A stretch of DNA of 54,278 nucleotides from assembly GCA_046349775.1 (NCBI GenBank), contig JAXMBS010000038.1, positions 1 to 54,278 on the forward strand, given 5' to 3'. This DNA comes from JAEUIG01 sp046349775 (GTDB lineage Bacteria > Planctomycetota > Planctomycetia > Planctomycetales > Planctomycetaceae). The notes under the pieces were generated by a model. That model saw only the letters and a list, made by a program, of their open reading frames with translations. It made no database searches and had not been told where the DNA came from. A program made the position numbers and the translations under genes. This document shows positions 1 to 9,155 of this stretch, piece by piece (within the stretch, counting starts at the first letter, position 1; each line of letters begins with the position of its first letter).

Positions 1-821
1 AGGGGGGCTGGTGGTACTACTACCTCTATGCCGCGGCCGTGAAGCTCCCCCTGGGCGTGCTGCTGATGATTCCACTGGCCGCGTGGATGGCTCTCAGCGG
101 CCATGCGCGACTTGCACTCCTGGACGCGTTGCCGCTCGTGCTGCCGCCGCTGGTCGTGTTCGCGCTGGTCAGTTCGCAGACCGGCTTCAACCGCTACTTC
201 CGCTACGTGCTGCCGGCGCTGCCATTCCTGTTCATCTACGTCAGTCGTATCGGACTCGTCTTTACGACTGCGCCGACGACGACGGCGTCTTCGCGATTCC
301 TGCTGCCTGCGACGCGCACGCTCGCAGCCATCGCAATCGCCTGGGCCATCGGCAGCAGCCTCCACTACTGGCCGCACAGCCTGAGCTACTTCAACGAACT
401 CGCCGGCGGTCCGCGACACGGGCATGACCATCTCATCGACGCCAACATCGACTGGGGCCAGGACCTGTTCTATCTGCGTGACTGGATCGCGGCGCACCCC
501 GAAGCCCGACCGCTGACTGTCACCTACGAAGGCTTCTTCGATCCGTCCATCGCGGGAGTCGATTTCCCGCGCACGCCGTCGCTGCCGCCCGCAGATGCTC
601 GGCCCGAAGTGCTGAATCAGCTCCGACCCGGCTGGCACGCCGTGAGTGTCAGCTATCTGCGGCACTCTTCGCACATGTACGACTATCTGCAGGCGTTCGA
701 GCCGGTCGCGCTGGCCGGGTATTCGATTTACGTGTTCCGGCTGAGTGCGGGGGATGTGGAGCGAATTCGGTCTTTGGCAACGAAAACCGGCTCCCAGAGG
801 CATGCGGATCCGGCAGATTGA
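1..821 (+). CDS. C-terminal part of an integral-membrane glycosyltransferase (family 39/ArnT-like), 5' truncated by the window
   Basis: The reading frame is open from the first bases (GWWYYYLYAAAVKLPLG), so the gene begins outside the window. The visible 270 or so residues hold hydrophobic helices (roughly residues 15-65 and 95-120), then a soluble C-terminal domain with SYFNELAGG and DANIDWGQDLFYL. This arrangement is seen in planctomycete polyprenyl-phosphate sugar transferases of the GT39/GT83 type, where the N-terminal membrane part carries the catalytic acidic residues. That part is missing here, so the family call rests on the C-terminal pattern alone. The stop codon lies 89 bases before the miaB ATG. 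A lipid-linked sugar transfer role at the outer face of the cytoplasmic membrane is inferred. Confidence 0.6.
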   Translation, partial: GGWWYYYLYAAAVKLPLGVLLMIPLAAWMALSGHARLALLDALPLVLPPLVVFALVSSQTGFNRYFRYVLPALPFLFIYVSRIGLVFTTAPTTTASSRFLLPATRTLAAIAIAWAIGSSLHYWPHSLSYFNELAGGPRHGHDHLIDANIDWGQDLFYLRDWIAAHPEARPLTVTYEGFFDPSIAGVDFPRTPSLPPADARPEVLNQLRPGWHAVSVSYLRHSSHMYDYLQAFEPVALAGYSIYVFRLSAGDVERIRSLATKTGSQRHADPAD

Positions 822-910
822 CGCACTCTCCGCCGTTGCTCCGTCCTTCCGAATCCATCACACTGAGCGGTTCGACCTCAGCGGCGCAAAGCGACAGAAT
901 CAGACCGCAC

Positions 911-2446
911 ATGGACCACAACGGCAAACTTTACATCGAAACCGTCGGCTGCCAGATGAATGTTCTGGACAGCGAGCTGGTCGTCGCTGCGCTGCGCAAG
1001 TCGGGATATTCACTGACGGACAGCCCGCAAGAGGCCGACACGGTCCTGTTCAACACGTGCAGCGTGCGCGAGCATGCCGAGCAGAAAATCTACAGCGCCG
1101 TCGGCCGGCTCAAGTACAGCAAGCGGTCCCGGCCGCAGCAGGTCATCGGCGTGATCGGCTGCATGGCGCAGAAGGACCAGCAGTCGATCTTTCAGCGCGC
1201 GCCGCACGTTGATCTCGTCGTCGGCACCGGGCAGCTGGCGGAGATTCCGCGGCTGGTGGACGAAGCCCGCCGCACGCGCGAGAAGCAGCTCGCCGTCAGC
1301 CTCGGCCGCACCGACGGCCATCGCGAAGAAGTCGCCCGCAGCTTTGAGAGCTACGACCCGCTGCGCGACCCGGAAATGCGTCCCACGCCGTGGCAGGCCT
1401 ACGTGCGGATCATGATCGGCTGCGACAAGTTCTGCACGTACTGCGTCGTGCCGACGACGCGCGGTCCCGAACAAAGCCGCTCGCCGCAGCAGATTCTCCG
1501 CGAGGTCCGCACGCTCGCCGATTCCGGAGTGAAGGAAATCACGCTGCTCGGTCAGACCGTCAACAGTTACAAAGTCACCGAGAACGGCCGACTGCACCGC
1601 CTCAGCGACCTGCTGCTGCTGATCCACGACGTCCCCGGCATCACGCGGATCAAGTTCGTCACCAACTTTCCCAAGGACATGACGGACGATCTGCTCCAGG
1701 CGGTCCGCGACCTGCCGAAAGTCTCCCGCTATCTCCATGTGCCGCTGCAATCCGGCTGTGACGATGTCCTCAAACGGATGAAGCGGCTCTACACGGTCGG
1801 TGAATACCGCGACATGCTGCGCCGCATCCGGGAGACGATCCCGGACTGCGCGGTGTCGAGCGACTTCATCGTCGGTTTCTGCGGCGAGACCGATGCGTCG
1901 TTCGAAAAAAGCGTCGAGTCCGTGCGCGAGTTCCGGTTCAAGAACAGCTTCATCTTCAAGTACAGCAGCCGGCCAGGAACGAAGGCCGATGCAATGTACG
2001 CAGACGACGTGCCGGACGACGTCAAGCGCGAGCGGAACAACATCCTGCTGGCCGAGCAGACGCGGATCAGCGCCGAAGACAACGCGGAGTTCATCGGACG
2101 AGCAGTGCCGGTGCTCGTGGAAGGTCCCAGCAAGCGAACGCTGAAGCAGCACGGCGAAGGCGACACACTCCCCGGCTGGCACGGCGGCGCCGCAGAAGGG
2201 GGCGAGACCTCGGAACCGCTGGTCGATCTCCACATTGGCGGGAGCGGCGCTGCACCCGAGACAAGCATGCAGCTCACTGGTCGCACGACATGTGACCGAA
2301 TCGTGGTGTTCGACGGCAACCCGCGCATGGCCGGCTCGATCGCCGAGATCGAAATCGAAGACTGCTCGCCGACCACCCTGATCGGCTCGATCGCGACGCG
2401 ACAGGTCCAGCACGGCTCATCGGAACTGCTGCCGATCCTGGTATAA
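911..2446 (+). CDS. miaB: tRNA-2-methylthio-N6-dimethylallyladenosine synthase MiaB
   Basis: MiaB adds the 2-methylthio group to i6A37 of tRNAs reading UNN codons, using SAM and two [4Fe-4S] clusters. The UPF0004 domain shows the three cluster cysteines C14 (VGCQMN), C50 (NTCSVRE) and C84 (GCMAQ). The radical-SAM motif is GCDKFCTYC with C171, C175 and C178. A TRAM RNA-binding domain closes the protein. I chose the ATG at 911 because MDHNGKLYIETVGCQMN matches the usual MiaB N-terminus; an in-frame TTG at 818 would add 31 residues with no family match and would overlap the preceding stop. The TRAM region carries a Gly-rich insertion of roughly 40 residues (about residues 415-455) that canonical MiaB lacks. 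A MtaB/RimO assignment is less likely given the NTCSVRE context. Confidence 0.93.
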   Translation: MDHNGKLYIETVGCQMNVLDSELVVAALRKSGYSLTDSPQEADTVLFNTCSVREHAEQKIYSAVGRLKYSKRSRPQQVIGVIGCMAQKDQQSIFQRAPHVDLVVGTGQLAEIPRLVDEARRTREKQLAVSLGRTDGHREEVARSFESYDPLRDPEMRPTPWQAYVRIMIGCDKFCTYCVVPTTRGPEQSRSPQQILREVRTLADSGVKEITLLGQTVNSYKVTENGRLHRLSDLLLLIHDVPGITRIKFVTNFPKDMTDDLLQAVRDLPKVSRYLHVPLQSGCDDVLKRMKRLYTVGEYRDMLRRIRETIPDCAVSSDFIVGFCGETDASFEKSVESVREFRFKNSFIFKYSSRPGTKADAMYADDVPDDVKRERNNILLAEQTRISAEDNAEFIGRAVPVLVEGPSKRTLKQHGEGDTLPGWHGGAAEGGETSEPLVDLHIGGSGAAPETSMQLTGRTTCDRIVVFDGNPRMAGSIAEIEIEDCSPTTLIGSIATRQVQHGSSELLPILV

Positions 2447-2572
2447 GTCGGTCTCCCCGCCAGTCGACTTCCTGCGTAAAATCTTCCTGCGGCAGCCGAC
2501 CTGCCGTATGCGGCCAGGATCGGCCGCATCCCCGCTATGCCGACGGCTCACCGTTCGTGGAAGTCTCGCCGC

Positions 2573-3442
2573 ATGTCGCAAACTCTGCGGCTGTCGCTGC
2601 TCACTGCTGTCTTCACCGCCAGTGTCGTCGTCGGCGGATTCGGAGCCGAGGAAACCGGTCCGCGGCTGCCGCTGCCCGACGGCGGCGCCGATCCGCGCCC
2701 GCCAGCCGCGGAGGAACATTCGCCGCCGACCGGTGCGCCGACTCCGTTTGCCTGGTCCAGACTGCTGCGCGAGCTGGCAGACGACACGATTCCGCGCAAT
2801 TTCGAGAAACTTGATGGCTGGGGCCGGCAGGCCGAAGTCTTCTCCGGCGTCCGTGTGCGCGAAAAGAACGGGCTCCCCCGCCTGTCAAAGCGGACGAAAC
2901 GGGTCAATCACGGTGTCTGGCGCCGGTATCGCATCGCGCTGCTGAACCCGCAGGAGAAGGTGCGATTCTCCATTCGCGACGTGCAGGCCGGCGAAAAGGG
3001 GGGACTGGAATTTCAAACGGTGATCTCCGCACGCCTGCGCTGCACCGCTGAATCCGAGTTCTGGAATTACGGCCTGCGCACCGGCAGTACGATGGTTCAG
3101 GCGGATGCGACGTTGCGCGTCGTGGCGCGATTCACGGTCAGCGGGCGCGAAACTAATCCAAGCGAGAAAGGCTGGCTTGTCGAGGTGGAGTACCTCCCGG
3201 AACTCGACCGTCTGCGCGTCGAGCTCGACGACTTTGACGTCCGCCGCATCGGCCATCTCCGCGGCGACCTGGCCGATGGCCTTGGAGACACGGCGCAGGG
3301 CCTGCTCGCAGAGATTCTGCATTCACAAGAAGGCAAACTGTCGCGCCGCATCCGTAAGGAACTCGCCGAACGCGACACACGGATCCAGCTCACGCTGCCG
3401 CGTGCCCTCTGGCAATCATCCGCGCCGGACGACAGTCATTAG
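2573..3442 (+). CDS. exported protein of unknown function
   Basis: I do not recognise a named family. The start at 2573 (MSQTLRLSLLTAVFTASVVV) gives a classic signal peptide ending around GFGAEE; an in-frame ATG 36 bases upstream would put a charged stretch ahead of it. The mature part has a Pro-rich linker (residues about 25-55) and then a mixed alpha/beta domain ending in LPRALWQ. The C-terminal half has a regular alternating pattern (RLRVELDDFDVRRIGHLRGDL) suggestive of a beta-rich periplasmic domain. It lies on the same strand 126 bases after miaB and runs convergently into trpE, with a gap of only 35 bases. A periplasmic or cell-surface location is inferred. Confidence 0.6.
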   Translation: MSQTLRLSLLTAVFTASVVVGGFGAEETGPRLPLPDGGADPRPPAAEEHSPPTGAPTPFAWSRLLRELADDTIPRNFEKLDGWGRQAEVFSGVRVREKNGLPRLSKRTKRVNHGVWRRYRIALLNPQEKVRFSIRDVQAGEKGGLEFQTVISARLRCTAESEFWNYGLRTGSTMVQADATLRVVARFTVSGRETNPSEKGWLVEVEYLPELDRLRVELDDFDVRRIGHLRGDLADGLGDTAQGLLAEILHSQEGKLSRRIRKELAERDTRIQLTLPRALWQSSAPDDSH

Positions 3443-3477
3443 CCCAGACTCGGCCTCGCCCCGCCACTCATCACACA

Positions 3478-4981
3478 CTATTTACTACCCCGCACCTGCG
3501 TTTCCGCCGCCTCAATCGCCCGCAAGAGCCCCTTGGCCTTGTTAAGCGTTTCCTGGTATTCGCTGGCCGGCACGCTGTCGGCGACGATCCCGGCGCCGGC
3601 CTGGATGTAGGCCATCTGCCCCCGTATGACGAGCGTGCGAAGCGCAATGCAGGTATCCATGTTGCCGGTGAAGTCGATGTAGCCCACGGCGCGCCGTACG
3701 GCCCGCGGCGGTGCTTTTCAACTTCGTCGATGATCTCCATCGCACGGACTTTCGGACGCCGGAAACCGTCCCCGCCGGCAGTCCGGCCCGCAGCGCGTCG
3801 AGCGCCGTCATCCCGTCCCGCAGCTGGCCGGTCACATTCGACGTGATGTGCATCACGTGGCTGTAACGCTCCACCTGCATCACGTCGCTGAGCTGCACGG
3901 TGCCGTACTGCGCGACGCGACCCACGTCATTGCGCGCCAGGTCCACCAGCATCACGTGCTCGGCGCACTCCTTGGGATCGGCCAGCAACTCGGCGGCGAG
4001 CGCTTTGTCTTCGACGTCGTCCCGGCCGCGGCGGCGCGTCCCGGCCAGCGGCCGGATCGTCGTCACGCCGTCTTCCACACGCACCATGATCTCGGGCGAG
4101 CTGCCGACGAGCGTCACATGCGGCGTCGTCAGCAGGAACATGAACGGGCTGGGGTTCACGACGCGCAGAGCGCGGTAAATGTCCAGCGGCTGCGCGCGAG
4201 TCTGCAACTGGAGCCGCTGGCTGATCACGACCTGGAAAATGTCGCCGGCACGGATGTATTCCTTGCAGCGTTCGACGGCCCCCTCGTAATCCGCCTGCGT
4301 GCAGTCGGACGTCCAGGCGAGGTGCGGATCGCCCCCGACGGCAATATCGACCGCCTTCAGTTCCGGCGGCGGGGTCTGCAATCGCGTGCAGAGGTCGTCC
4401 ACGCGGCCGCATGTCCGCTCGTACTCCGCTTTCAGGTCCGGCGCATCGCCGCGACCATGTACCACGACCAGGACCGTCTTGTTGATGTGGTCGAATATCA
4501 CCATCCGGTCGTAGAGCGCGAACGACAGATCGGGGAGTCGTCGGTCATCCTCCGGCGGATGCGGCAGCCGTTCGGAATATCGGATCACGTCGTATCCGGC
4601 GTAGCCGACGGCGCCGCCGCAGAACCGCGGCAGTCCGGCGAGATGCACGGCCGGATACTGGTTGAGAATCGATTGCAGGTCGGCCAGCGGATCGTCAGCA
4701 GTCAGCTGCTGCGTTCCCGCCGCATCGGTAATGGTGACGTTTTGCCCAAACGCCGACAGGTTCAGGAACGGGTCAGCCCCAACGAAGCTGTAGCGGCCGA
4801 CTTTTTCACCCCCGACCACGCTCTCGAACAAAAACGCATCGCCGCCGGCCGACCGGATGCAACAATAGGCAGAGACCGGCGTCAGCGTGTCGCTGAGAAG
4901 CTGGCGATAGACCGGCACCAGCCGGGACCGGCCGGCCAGTTGGGCGAATTCTTCGAACGACGGCAGGTAGCGGGTCATCAT
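3478..4981 (-). pseudogene. trpE: anthranilate synthase component I (TrpE), frameshifted near its 3' end
   Basis: TrpE converts chorismate to anthranilate together with the glutaminase TrpG, the first step of tryptophan synthesis. The N-terminal half has ESVVGGEKVGRYSFVGADPF; the chorismate-binding half has IRPLAGTRRRGRDD, ECAEHVMLVDLARNDVGRV and SHVMHITSNV, which favours TrpE over PabB. The start MTRYLPSFEEF follows one of two adjacent ATGs (4981 or 4978). Near 3750 the frame changes, recovering AMEIIDEVEKHRRGPYG, and near 3690 it changes again to GYIDFTGNMDTCIALRTLV, ending in VRGSK. The two shifts compensate a family-perfect C-terminus, so sequence error is likelier than gene death. It is divergent from mcsA. 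No trpG lies nearby. Confidence 0.88.
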
Positions 4982-5035
4982 TTTGAGTCCACAACAGGCG
5001 GAGGACTGTCGCACAGCGGAATCCGGAATGCAAGA

Positions 5036-5101
5036 AGTGTCCAGGACAGTTTGACGAGCCGTGCCAACGGGGACAGCGCTGCGACTGCCGTCCGGGACAC
5101 T
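5036..5101. repeat. interspersed inverted repeat, GTGTCC-GGAC type, copy 1
   Basis: Two arms, AGTGTCCAGGAC at 5036 and GTCCGGGACACT ending at 5101, are complementary apart from one A/G mismatch and enclose about 42 bases. The element lies between trpE and the mcsA promoter. The same arm sequence recurs at 10965-11069 and 35518-35584. Confidence 0.6.
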
Positions 5102-5128
5102 GCCTCGCCGCCGTCAAAAATCGCGTCA

Positions 5129-5156
5129 TTGACACACTTTAGGGTCACAATAGAAT
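5129..5156 (+). promoter_or_regulatory. sigma-70-type promoter of mcsA-mcsB
   Basis: TTGACA at 5129-5134 matches the -35 consensus exactly; TAGAAT at 5151-5156 matches five of six -10 bases; the spacer is 16 bp. It points to mcsA with a leader of about 55 bases. This is the best promoter match seen in the window. Confidence 0.7.
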
Positions 5157-5218
5157 GAAATCACCCGATCTCCGCAGGTTCGCGCGCGATCGTGCGGACG
5201 CGACCTGACTGCAGGCGG

Positions 5219-5746
5219 ATGCCCATGAAAAAATGTCGCCGGTGCACCAAACCGGCCACGCTGCACATCACCGAAATCCGAAACGGGGAGGCCCAGGCGC
5301 TGCACCTGTGCGAGGGGTGTGCCAAGGACTACCTGCAGTCGGTCTCTCCCGGCAGTCCGGAAGAGGAAGCCGCGTCCTTCGAATCGGGCGCCCCTTCCGA
5401 ATCCGACTCCGAACAGGCCCCGGACGAACGCGATTCCCTGACCTGCCCGCAGTGCGGCATCACCTTCAAGCAGTTCCGCAGCCAGGGGCGGCTCGGTTGT
5501 CCGCACGACTACGTCGCCTTCCGCGAAGAACTCGTGCCGCTGATCGAGAGCATCCACGGGGAGTTGCAGCACGTCGGCAAAGTTCCCAGGCACGTTCCCG
5601 GAATCAGCCGCAAACAGTACGATCTGCTCAAACTGCGGTCCGACCTGAAGTCGGCCGTGCAGAACGAACAGTACGAGGAAGCGGCGAAACTACGCGACCA
5701 GATTCAGACGCTGGAAGCGGAAATGCGGCAGCCGGCGCCGGAGTGA
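5219..5746 (+). CDS. mcsA: McsA-type zinc-binding, UVR-motif activator of the arginine kinase
   Basis: McsA activates McsB, and in Firmicutes the pair tags proteins for ClpCP or controls CtsR. The N-terminus carries a zinc knuckle (KKCRRCTKPA then LCEGCAKDY), a second Cys pair follows (LTCPQCGITF and LGCPHDYVAF), and the C-terminus is a UVR coiled-coil motif (LRSDLKSAVQNEQYEEAAKL). The start is MPMKKCRRC at 5219; the second ATG at 5225 has a GGCGG stretch upstream and is almost as good. The upstream frame opens at 5192 but adds an unrelated tail. It is followed 54 bases later by mcsB on the same strand, confirming the pair. CtsR and ClpC are not in the window. Confidence 0.88.
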   Translation: MPMKKCRRCTKPATLHITEIRNGEAQALHLCEGCAKDYLQSVSPGSPEEEAASFESGAPSESDSEQAPDERDSLTCPQCGITFKQFRSQGRLGCPHDYVAFREELVPLIESIHGELQHVGKVPRHVPGISRKQYDLLKLRSDLKSAVQNEQYEEAAKLRDQIQTLEAEMRQPAPE

Positions 5747-5800
5747 CTGGCGGACGGCCTGAAGGTTTTCGGATGAACACGGTCTGGCGGGAGAGCGGAT

Positions 5801-6865
5801 GTGGACCTGGACGCCCTGACACACACCAGCGGTGAGTGGCTGCGCGGGAGCGGTCCCGACTCGGACATCGTCATCTCCAGCCGCATCCGCCTCGCCCGCA
5901 ACCTCGCTGAGTTCCCGTTCCCGCCCCGGACCGACGACGCCGTCCGCGCTGAAATCGAAACGCTGCTCCGCACGCACGTGCAGGCGGTCGAGTCCGTCGG
6001 CGAACTGTCGTACTTCAACGTCAATTCGCTTCAGCCGATTGACCGGCAGTTGCTGGTTGAGCGGCAGCTCATCAGTCGCGAGCACGCCGAGACGCACGGC
6101 TCGCGCAGCGTGAGCATCGGCCAGCGGGAAACCGTCAGCCTGATGATCAACGAGGAGGACCACCTGCGGATGCAGGTGCTGCGCAGCGGGCTGGCCCTCG
6201 ACGACTGCTGGAACGAAATCAGCCGGATCGACGACGAGCTCGACCAGCGCGTGAGTTTCGCCTTCAGCGAGGAATTCGGTTACCTGACCGCCTGCCCGAC
6301 GAACGTCGGCACCGGCATGCGCGTGAGTGTGATGCTGCACTTGCCCGCGCTGGTCCTGACGAAGGAAATCCAGAAGGTCTTCCAGGCCCTGCACAAGATC
6401 AACCTCGCGGTCCGCGGACTGTACGGCGAGGGGAGCCAGGCGATGGGGGATTTCTACCAGATCTCCAACCAGGTCACGCTGGGAAAGACCGAGCAAGCGA
6501 TCATCCAGACCGTCAAGGACGTGGTGCCGAACATCATCGCGTACGAGCGCCGCGTCCGCCGCGCGCTGGTGAAAGAGAACCGCCAGCGGCTGCACGACCA
6601 GGTCGCGCGGGCGTTCGGCATCCTGCAGAACGCGCAGACGATCACCAGCGAAGAGACGATGCACCTGCTGTCGAGCGTGCGGATGGGGATCAACCTCGGC
6701 CTCGTCGATGGGATCGAGATGCCGGTCGTGAACGAACTCTTTATCCACACGCAGCCGGCCCACCTCCAAAAGCTCCGCCACGAAACGCTCGAATCCTCCG
6801 AGCGCAACGTGGCGCGGGCCGCGTATCTGCGCCAACGGCTGGGCAAAAGCGATTCGCAGAACTAG
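5801..6865 (+). CDS. mcsB: protein-arginine kinase McsB
   Basis: McsB phosphorylates arginine side chains of proteins and belongs to the phosphagen-kinase fold. Family motifs appear in order: SSRIRLARNLAEFPFP (residues about 24-40, nucleotide-binding arginines), REHAETHGSRSV, SLMINEEDHLRMQ, the catalytic-cysteine segment GYLTACPTNVGTGMR, and RGLYGEGSQAMGDFYQISN. The C-terminal end has RNVARAAYLR, close to the RDxxRA phospho-arginine allosteric site of Bacillus McsB, with Asn replacing Asp. The start is GTG at 5801 behind GGGAGAG; an ATG two bases upstream is out of frame and terminates after six codons. Length, 354 residues, is normal. It is cotranscribed with mcsA. A 22-base interspersed repeat lies just after its stop. 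Confidence 0.92.
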   Translation: MDLDALTHTSGEWLRGSGPDSDIVISSRIRLARNLAEFPFPPRTDDAVRAEIETLLRTHVQAVESVGELSYFNVNSLQPIDRQLLVERQLISREHAETHGSRSVSIGQRETVSLMINEEDHLRMQVLRSGLALDDCWNEISRIDDELDQRVSFAFSEEFGYLTACPTNVGTGMRVSVMLHLPALVLTKEIQKVFQALHKINLAVRGLYGEGSQAMGDFYQISNQVTLGKTEQAIIQTVKDVVPNIIAYERRVRRALVKENRQRLHDQVARAFGILQNAQTITSEETMHLLSSVRMGINLGLVDGIEMPVVNELFIHTQPAHLQKLRHETLESSERNVARAAYLRQRLGKSDSQN

Positions 6866-6882
6866 GCGCAGGCGGTCCCGAT

Positions 6883-6904
6883 CCGGAAACGTCAGCGCCC
6901 GGAG
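6883..6904 (+). repeat. oriented 3'-end repeat (CGGAAGCGTCAGCGCC type), copy 1
   Basis: The core CCGGAAACGTCAGCGCCCGG starts 17 bases after the mcsB stop codon, in the same orientation as the gene. Copies with the same orientation and a similar distance follow the genes ending at 37021 and 49169. Confidence 0.65.
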
Positions 6905-6981
6905 ATCATTGGGTACCTGCGCAGGCGGTCCGCAGCGTCGCCTCCAGACTTCCGCCGGCATTCACGGCAACTGGGTATCGT

Positions 6982-7623
6982 TCAACGGCCCCGCTCCAGG
7001 CTGTTGCGGATGGCGAAAAATCCTGCCGCCGCGCTGACGGCCAGGCCGAGATTGCACAGCCAGAGCAGGCCGTCGAGCGAACCCGGGCGCACCCAGATCT
7101 CCAGTGGCAGCCACGCATAGACCAGAAATCGGGGCCGCACGACCCACGTGTACGGCCGCTGCAGTGCGTTCCGCGCCATGGCAAACAGCGCCACCGCGCA
7201 ATACAGCACGGTGAACAGGCTGCCCGCACTCGCGCTCACCCGGCCTGCGCACATCAGAGCCACGATCAGCGCAGTCACCACCAACTGGTCGGCCATCGTG
7301 TCGGTGAACGAGCCGCGCGGTGACGCGACCCGCTGGCGGCGCGCCAGCGGACCGTCCAGGCCGTCGAGCAGGACGTGCAGCACCAGGCCGACGAGCGCCA
7401 GCACTGGATTGACGAACCAGAGTCCGCCGGCCGCCAGGCCCGCCGCCAGTGACAGCAGCGTGACGTGATCCGCCGTCGCGCCGCAACGGGTGAGTCCGTC
7501 GAGCAGAGCGGCAAGCCACCGGCCGCGCCACTGCTGGCCGCGGGTCATCCACCGGCGTTCACCGCTCGAGTAGCAATCAACGGTCCAGATCGATCGGTTT
7601 CGCAAGGACGCTGTCAGGGGCAT
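6982..7623 (-). CDS. CDP-alcohol phosphatidyltransferase family membrane protein
   Basis: Enzymes of this family move a phosphoalcohol from a CDP-linked donor to an acceptor alcohol, mostly in phospholipid synthesis. The full signature is present around residues 89-114: DG, two residues, AR, eight residues, G, three residues, D, three residues, D (visible as LDGLDGPLARRQ then GSFTDTMAD). About six hydrophobic segments surround it. The length of 213 residues is typical. ATG at 7623 is used; MTRGQQW at 7548 is a shorter alternative that would lose only a non-conserved tail. The substrate cannot be read from the motif: phosphatidylglycerophosphate, phosphatidylserine or inositol types are all possible. 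It is divergent from the MFS gene. Confidence 0.85.
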   Translation of the reverse strand: MPLTASLRNRSIWTVDCYSSGERRWMTRGQQWRGRWLAALLDGLTRCGATADHVTLLSLAAGLAAGGLWFVNPVLALVGLVLHVLLDGLDGPLARRQRVASPRGSFTDTMADQLVVTALIVALMCAGRVSASAGSLFTVLYCAVALFAMARNALQRPYTWVVRPRFLVYAWLPLEIWVRPGSLDGLLWLCNLGLAVSAAAGFFAIRNSLERGR

Positions 7624-7841
7624 GGGCGAACATCCTGTTGGGAGGTCCCGGCGTCAGGCATGAATCGGTGGGTCAGGGAACAAGGCGTCAAACCGGCGCA
7701 AGCGCAACGCGGATTCCCACAGAGATTCCGATCGACCTAAGACGCAGTCGTGCCGCGAGTTGGGAATCGCCCGCAGGGCGGGTATGCTCGCAAACTCAGG
7801 CGGCGCCGCGTTCGGCAGCCCCATCCCGGAATCTGCACAGC

Positions 7842-9155
7842 ATGCCGTCCAGCGCGAACCACACCGGCACCGCCCCGTCCGTCGCCCCGCTGACACGCGG
7901 CCAGCAGCACCACGTGCTCTGGCTGGCGTTTCTGGCGTGGATGTTCGCCGGATTGCAGATCCAGCTCTTCATCCTGATCCATCTGCAGATGATGGACGGC
8001 CTGCTCGGCAGCGGCTTTGACGACAAAACCGCGACGCTCTGGTTCGCCCGGTTCCAGGCGGCGTCGATGTTCGGCGCCGCGGCCGGCGGCTGGCTGTTCG
8101 GCACTCTGGGAGACAGCCTCGGCCGGACGCGTTCGATGGGCCTGAGCGTGTTGTGCTACTCCGGATTTACGCTGGCCTGCTACTTCGCCGACTCCATTTC
8201 GGCGATGTTTGCCCTGCGGTTTCTGGCCTGCCTGGGGATCGGCGGAGTCTGGCCGAATGCCGTCGCCCTCGTCGCGGAGGCCTGGCCCTCCGCCTCGCGG
8301 CCGTTTCTGGCCGGACTGCTGGGCGCGGCGGCCAATGTCGGCGCCGTCTTCCTCGGCGTCACCGCCTATCACTGGCATGTCACCAATGGCGACTGGCGCT
8401 GGACGCTGCTGATCGGCGCAGCGCCGGTCGGCATCGGTGCCTGGATCCTCATTGCCGTCCCGGAATCGCGCCGCTGGCTCGCCGCGAAAGCCGAAGCCGC
8501 CAACACCCCGCGCGGTTCCTCACTCGGCGAAATCCTGCGACCGCCGCTGCTCTACACGCTGCTGCTGGGAATCGGCCTCGGCGCCGTGCCGGTCGTCGGC
8601 ACTGCCGCTAATGCAAGTTGGGTCAACCCCTGGACCTCGAAAGTCAAAGACGCGGCGGCCGGCGGCGCGGCCCAAAAGTCCAAACCAGATCCCGGCAGCA
8701 AAGCCCTGACGATGATCAACCGCTCCGGTGGCGGCATCCTCGGCAGCCTGCTGGGAGGCATCATCGCCAGCTTCTTCGGCCGACGGCTCACCTACTTTCT
8801 GATCAGCCTGGGAACGCTCGCTCTCAGCAGTTGGATCTACGGCTGGATCAACCCGCTGCATCCGTACTTTCAATACTACGTGTTTGCCTATGGATTCATC
8901 GGCGTCGCGTACTTCGGCTGGTTGCCGCTGTTCCTGCCGGAGATGTTCCCGACACGCGTGCGGTCGACCGGTGCTGGAATCTCCTTCAACACCGGGCGGA
9001 TCATCGCCGGGATCGTGGCGCTGACCACGACTTCGATCGTGGCCGCCACCGGCGGCGACTACGCCGCCATTGGCTTCTGGAGCGGAATGATCTACGTCGT
9101 CGGAATGTTCATCATCTGGCTCGTCCCGCGCACCCCGCCGGTGCTTGCGGACTGA
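7842..9155 (+). CDS. major facilitator superfamily transporter (sugar/metabolite:H+ symporter-like)
   Basis: About twelve transmembrane helices are visible. The MFS motif between helices 2 and 3 appears as GGWLFGTLGDSLGRTRSM, and the second-half equivalent as GSLLGGIIASFFGRRLTY. Helix 4 has FLACLGIGGVWPNAVALV, helix 5 GLLGAAANVGAVFLG. The start MPSSANHTGTAP at 7842 gives a short cytosolic N-terminus; the frame is open to 7638 but that extension reads as non-coding. A cytosolic loop around residues 250-285 is rich in Lys/Ala. The C-terminal half ends FIIWLVPRTPPVLAD. The substrate is unknown; the pattern resembles the sugar-porter/AAHS branches. Neighbours do not indicate a pathway. Confidence 0.82.
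   Translation: MPSSANHTGTAPSVAPLTRGQQHHVLWLAFLAWMFAGLQIQLFILIHLQMMDGLLGSGFDDKTATLWFARFQAASMFGAAAGGWLFGTLGDSLGRTRSMGLSVLCYSGFTLACYFADSISAMFALRFLACLGIGGVWPNAVALVAEAWPSASRPFLAGLLGAAANVGAVFLGVTAYHWHVTNGDWRWTLLIGAAPVGIGAWILIAVPESRRWLAAKAEAANTPRGSSLGEILRPPLLYTLLLGIGLGAVPVVGTAANASWVNPWTSKVKDAAAGGAAQKSKPDPGSKALTMINRSGGGILGSLLGGIIASFFGRRLTYFLISLGTLALSSWIYGWINPLHPYFQYYVFAYGFIGVAYFGWLPLFLPEMFPTRVRSTGAGISFNTGRIIAGIVALTTTSIVAATGGDYAAIGFWSGMIYVVGMFIIWLVPRTPPVLAD

Noticed and set aside
818..910. TTG start for miaB at 818
   Set aside because: The extension lacks family similarity and the ATG at 911 gives the normal MiaB N-terminus.
1010..2413. Long minus-strand open frame opposite miaB
   Set aside because: High GC leaves long antisense frames; miaB motifs occupy the plus strand.
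3848..5158. Long plus-strand open frame of 436 codons opposite trpE
   Set aside because: It mirrors the trpE coding strand; its protein has no family pattern, while trpE motifs on the minus strand are unambiguous.
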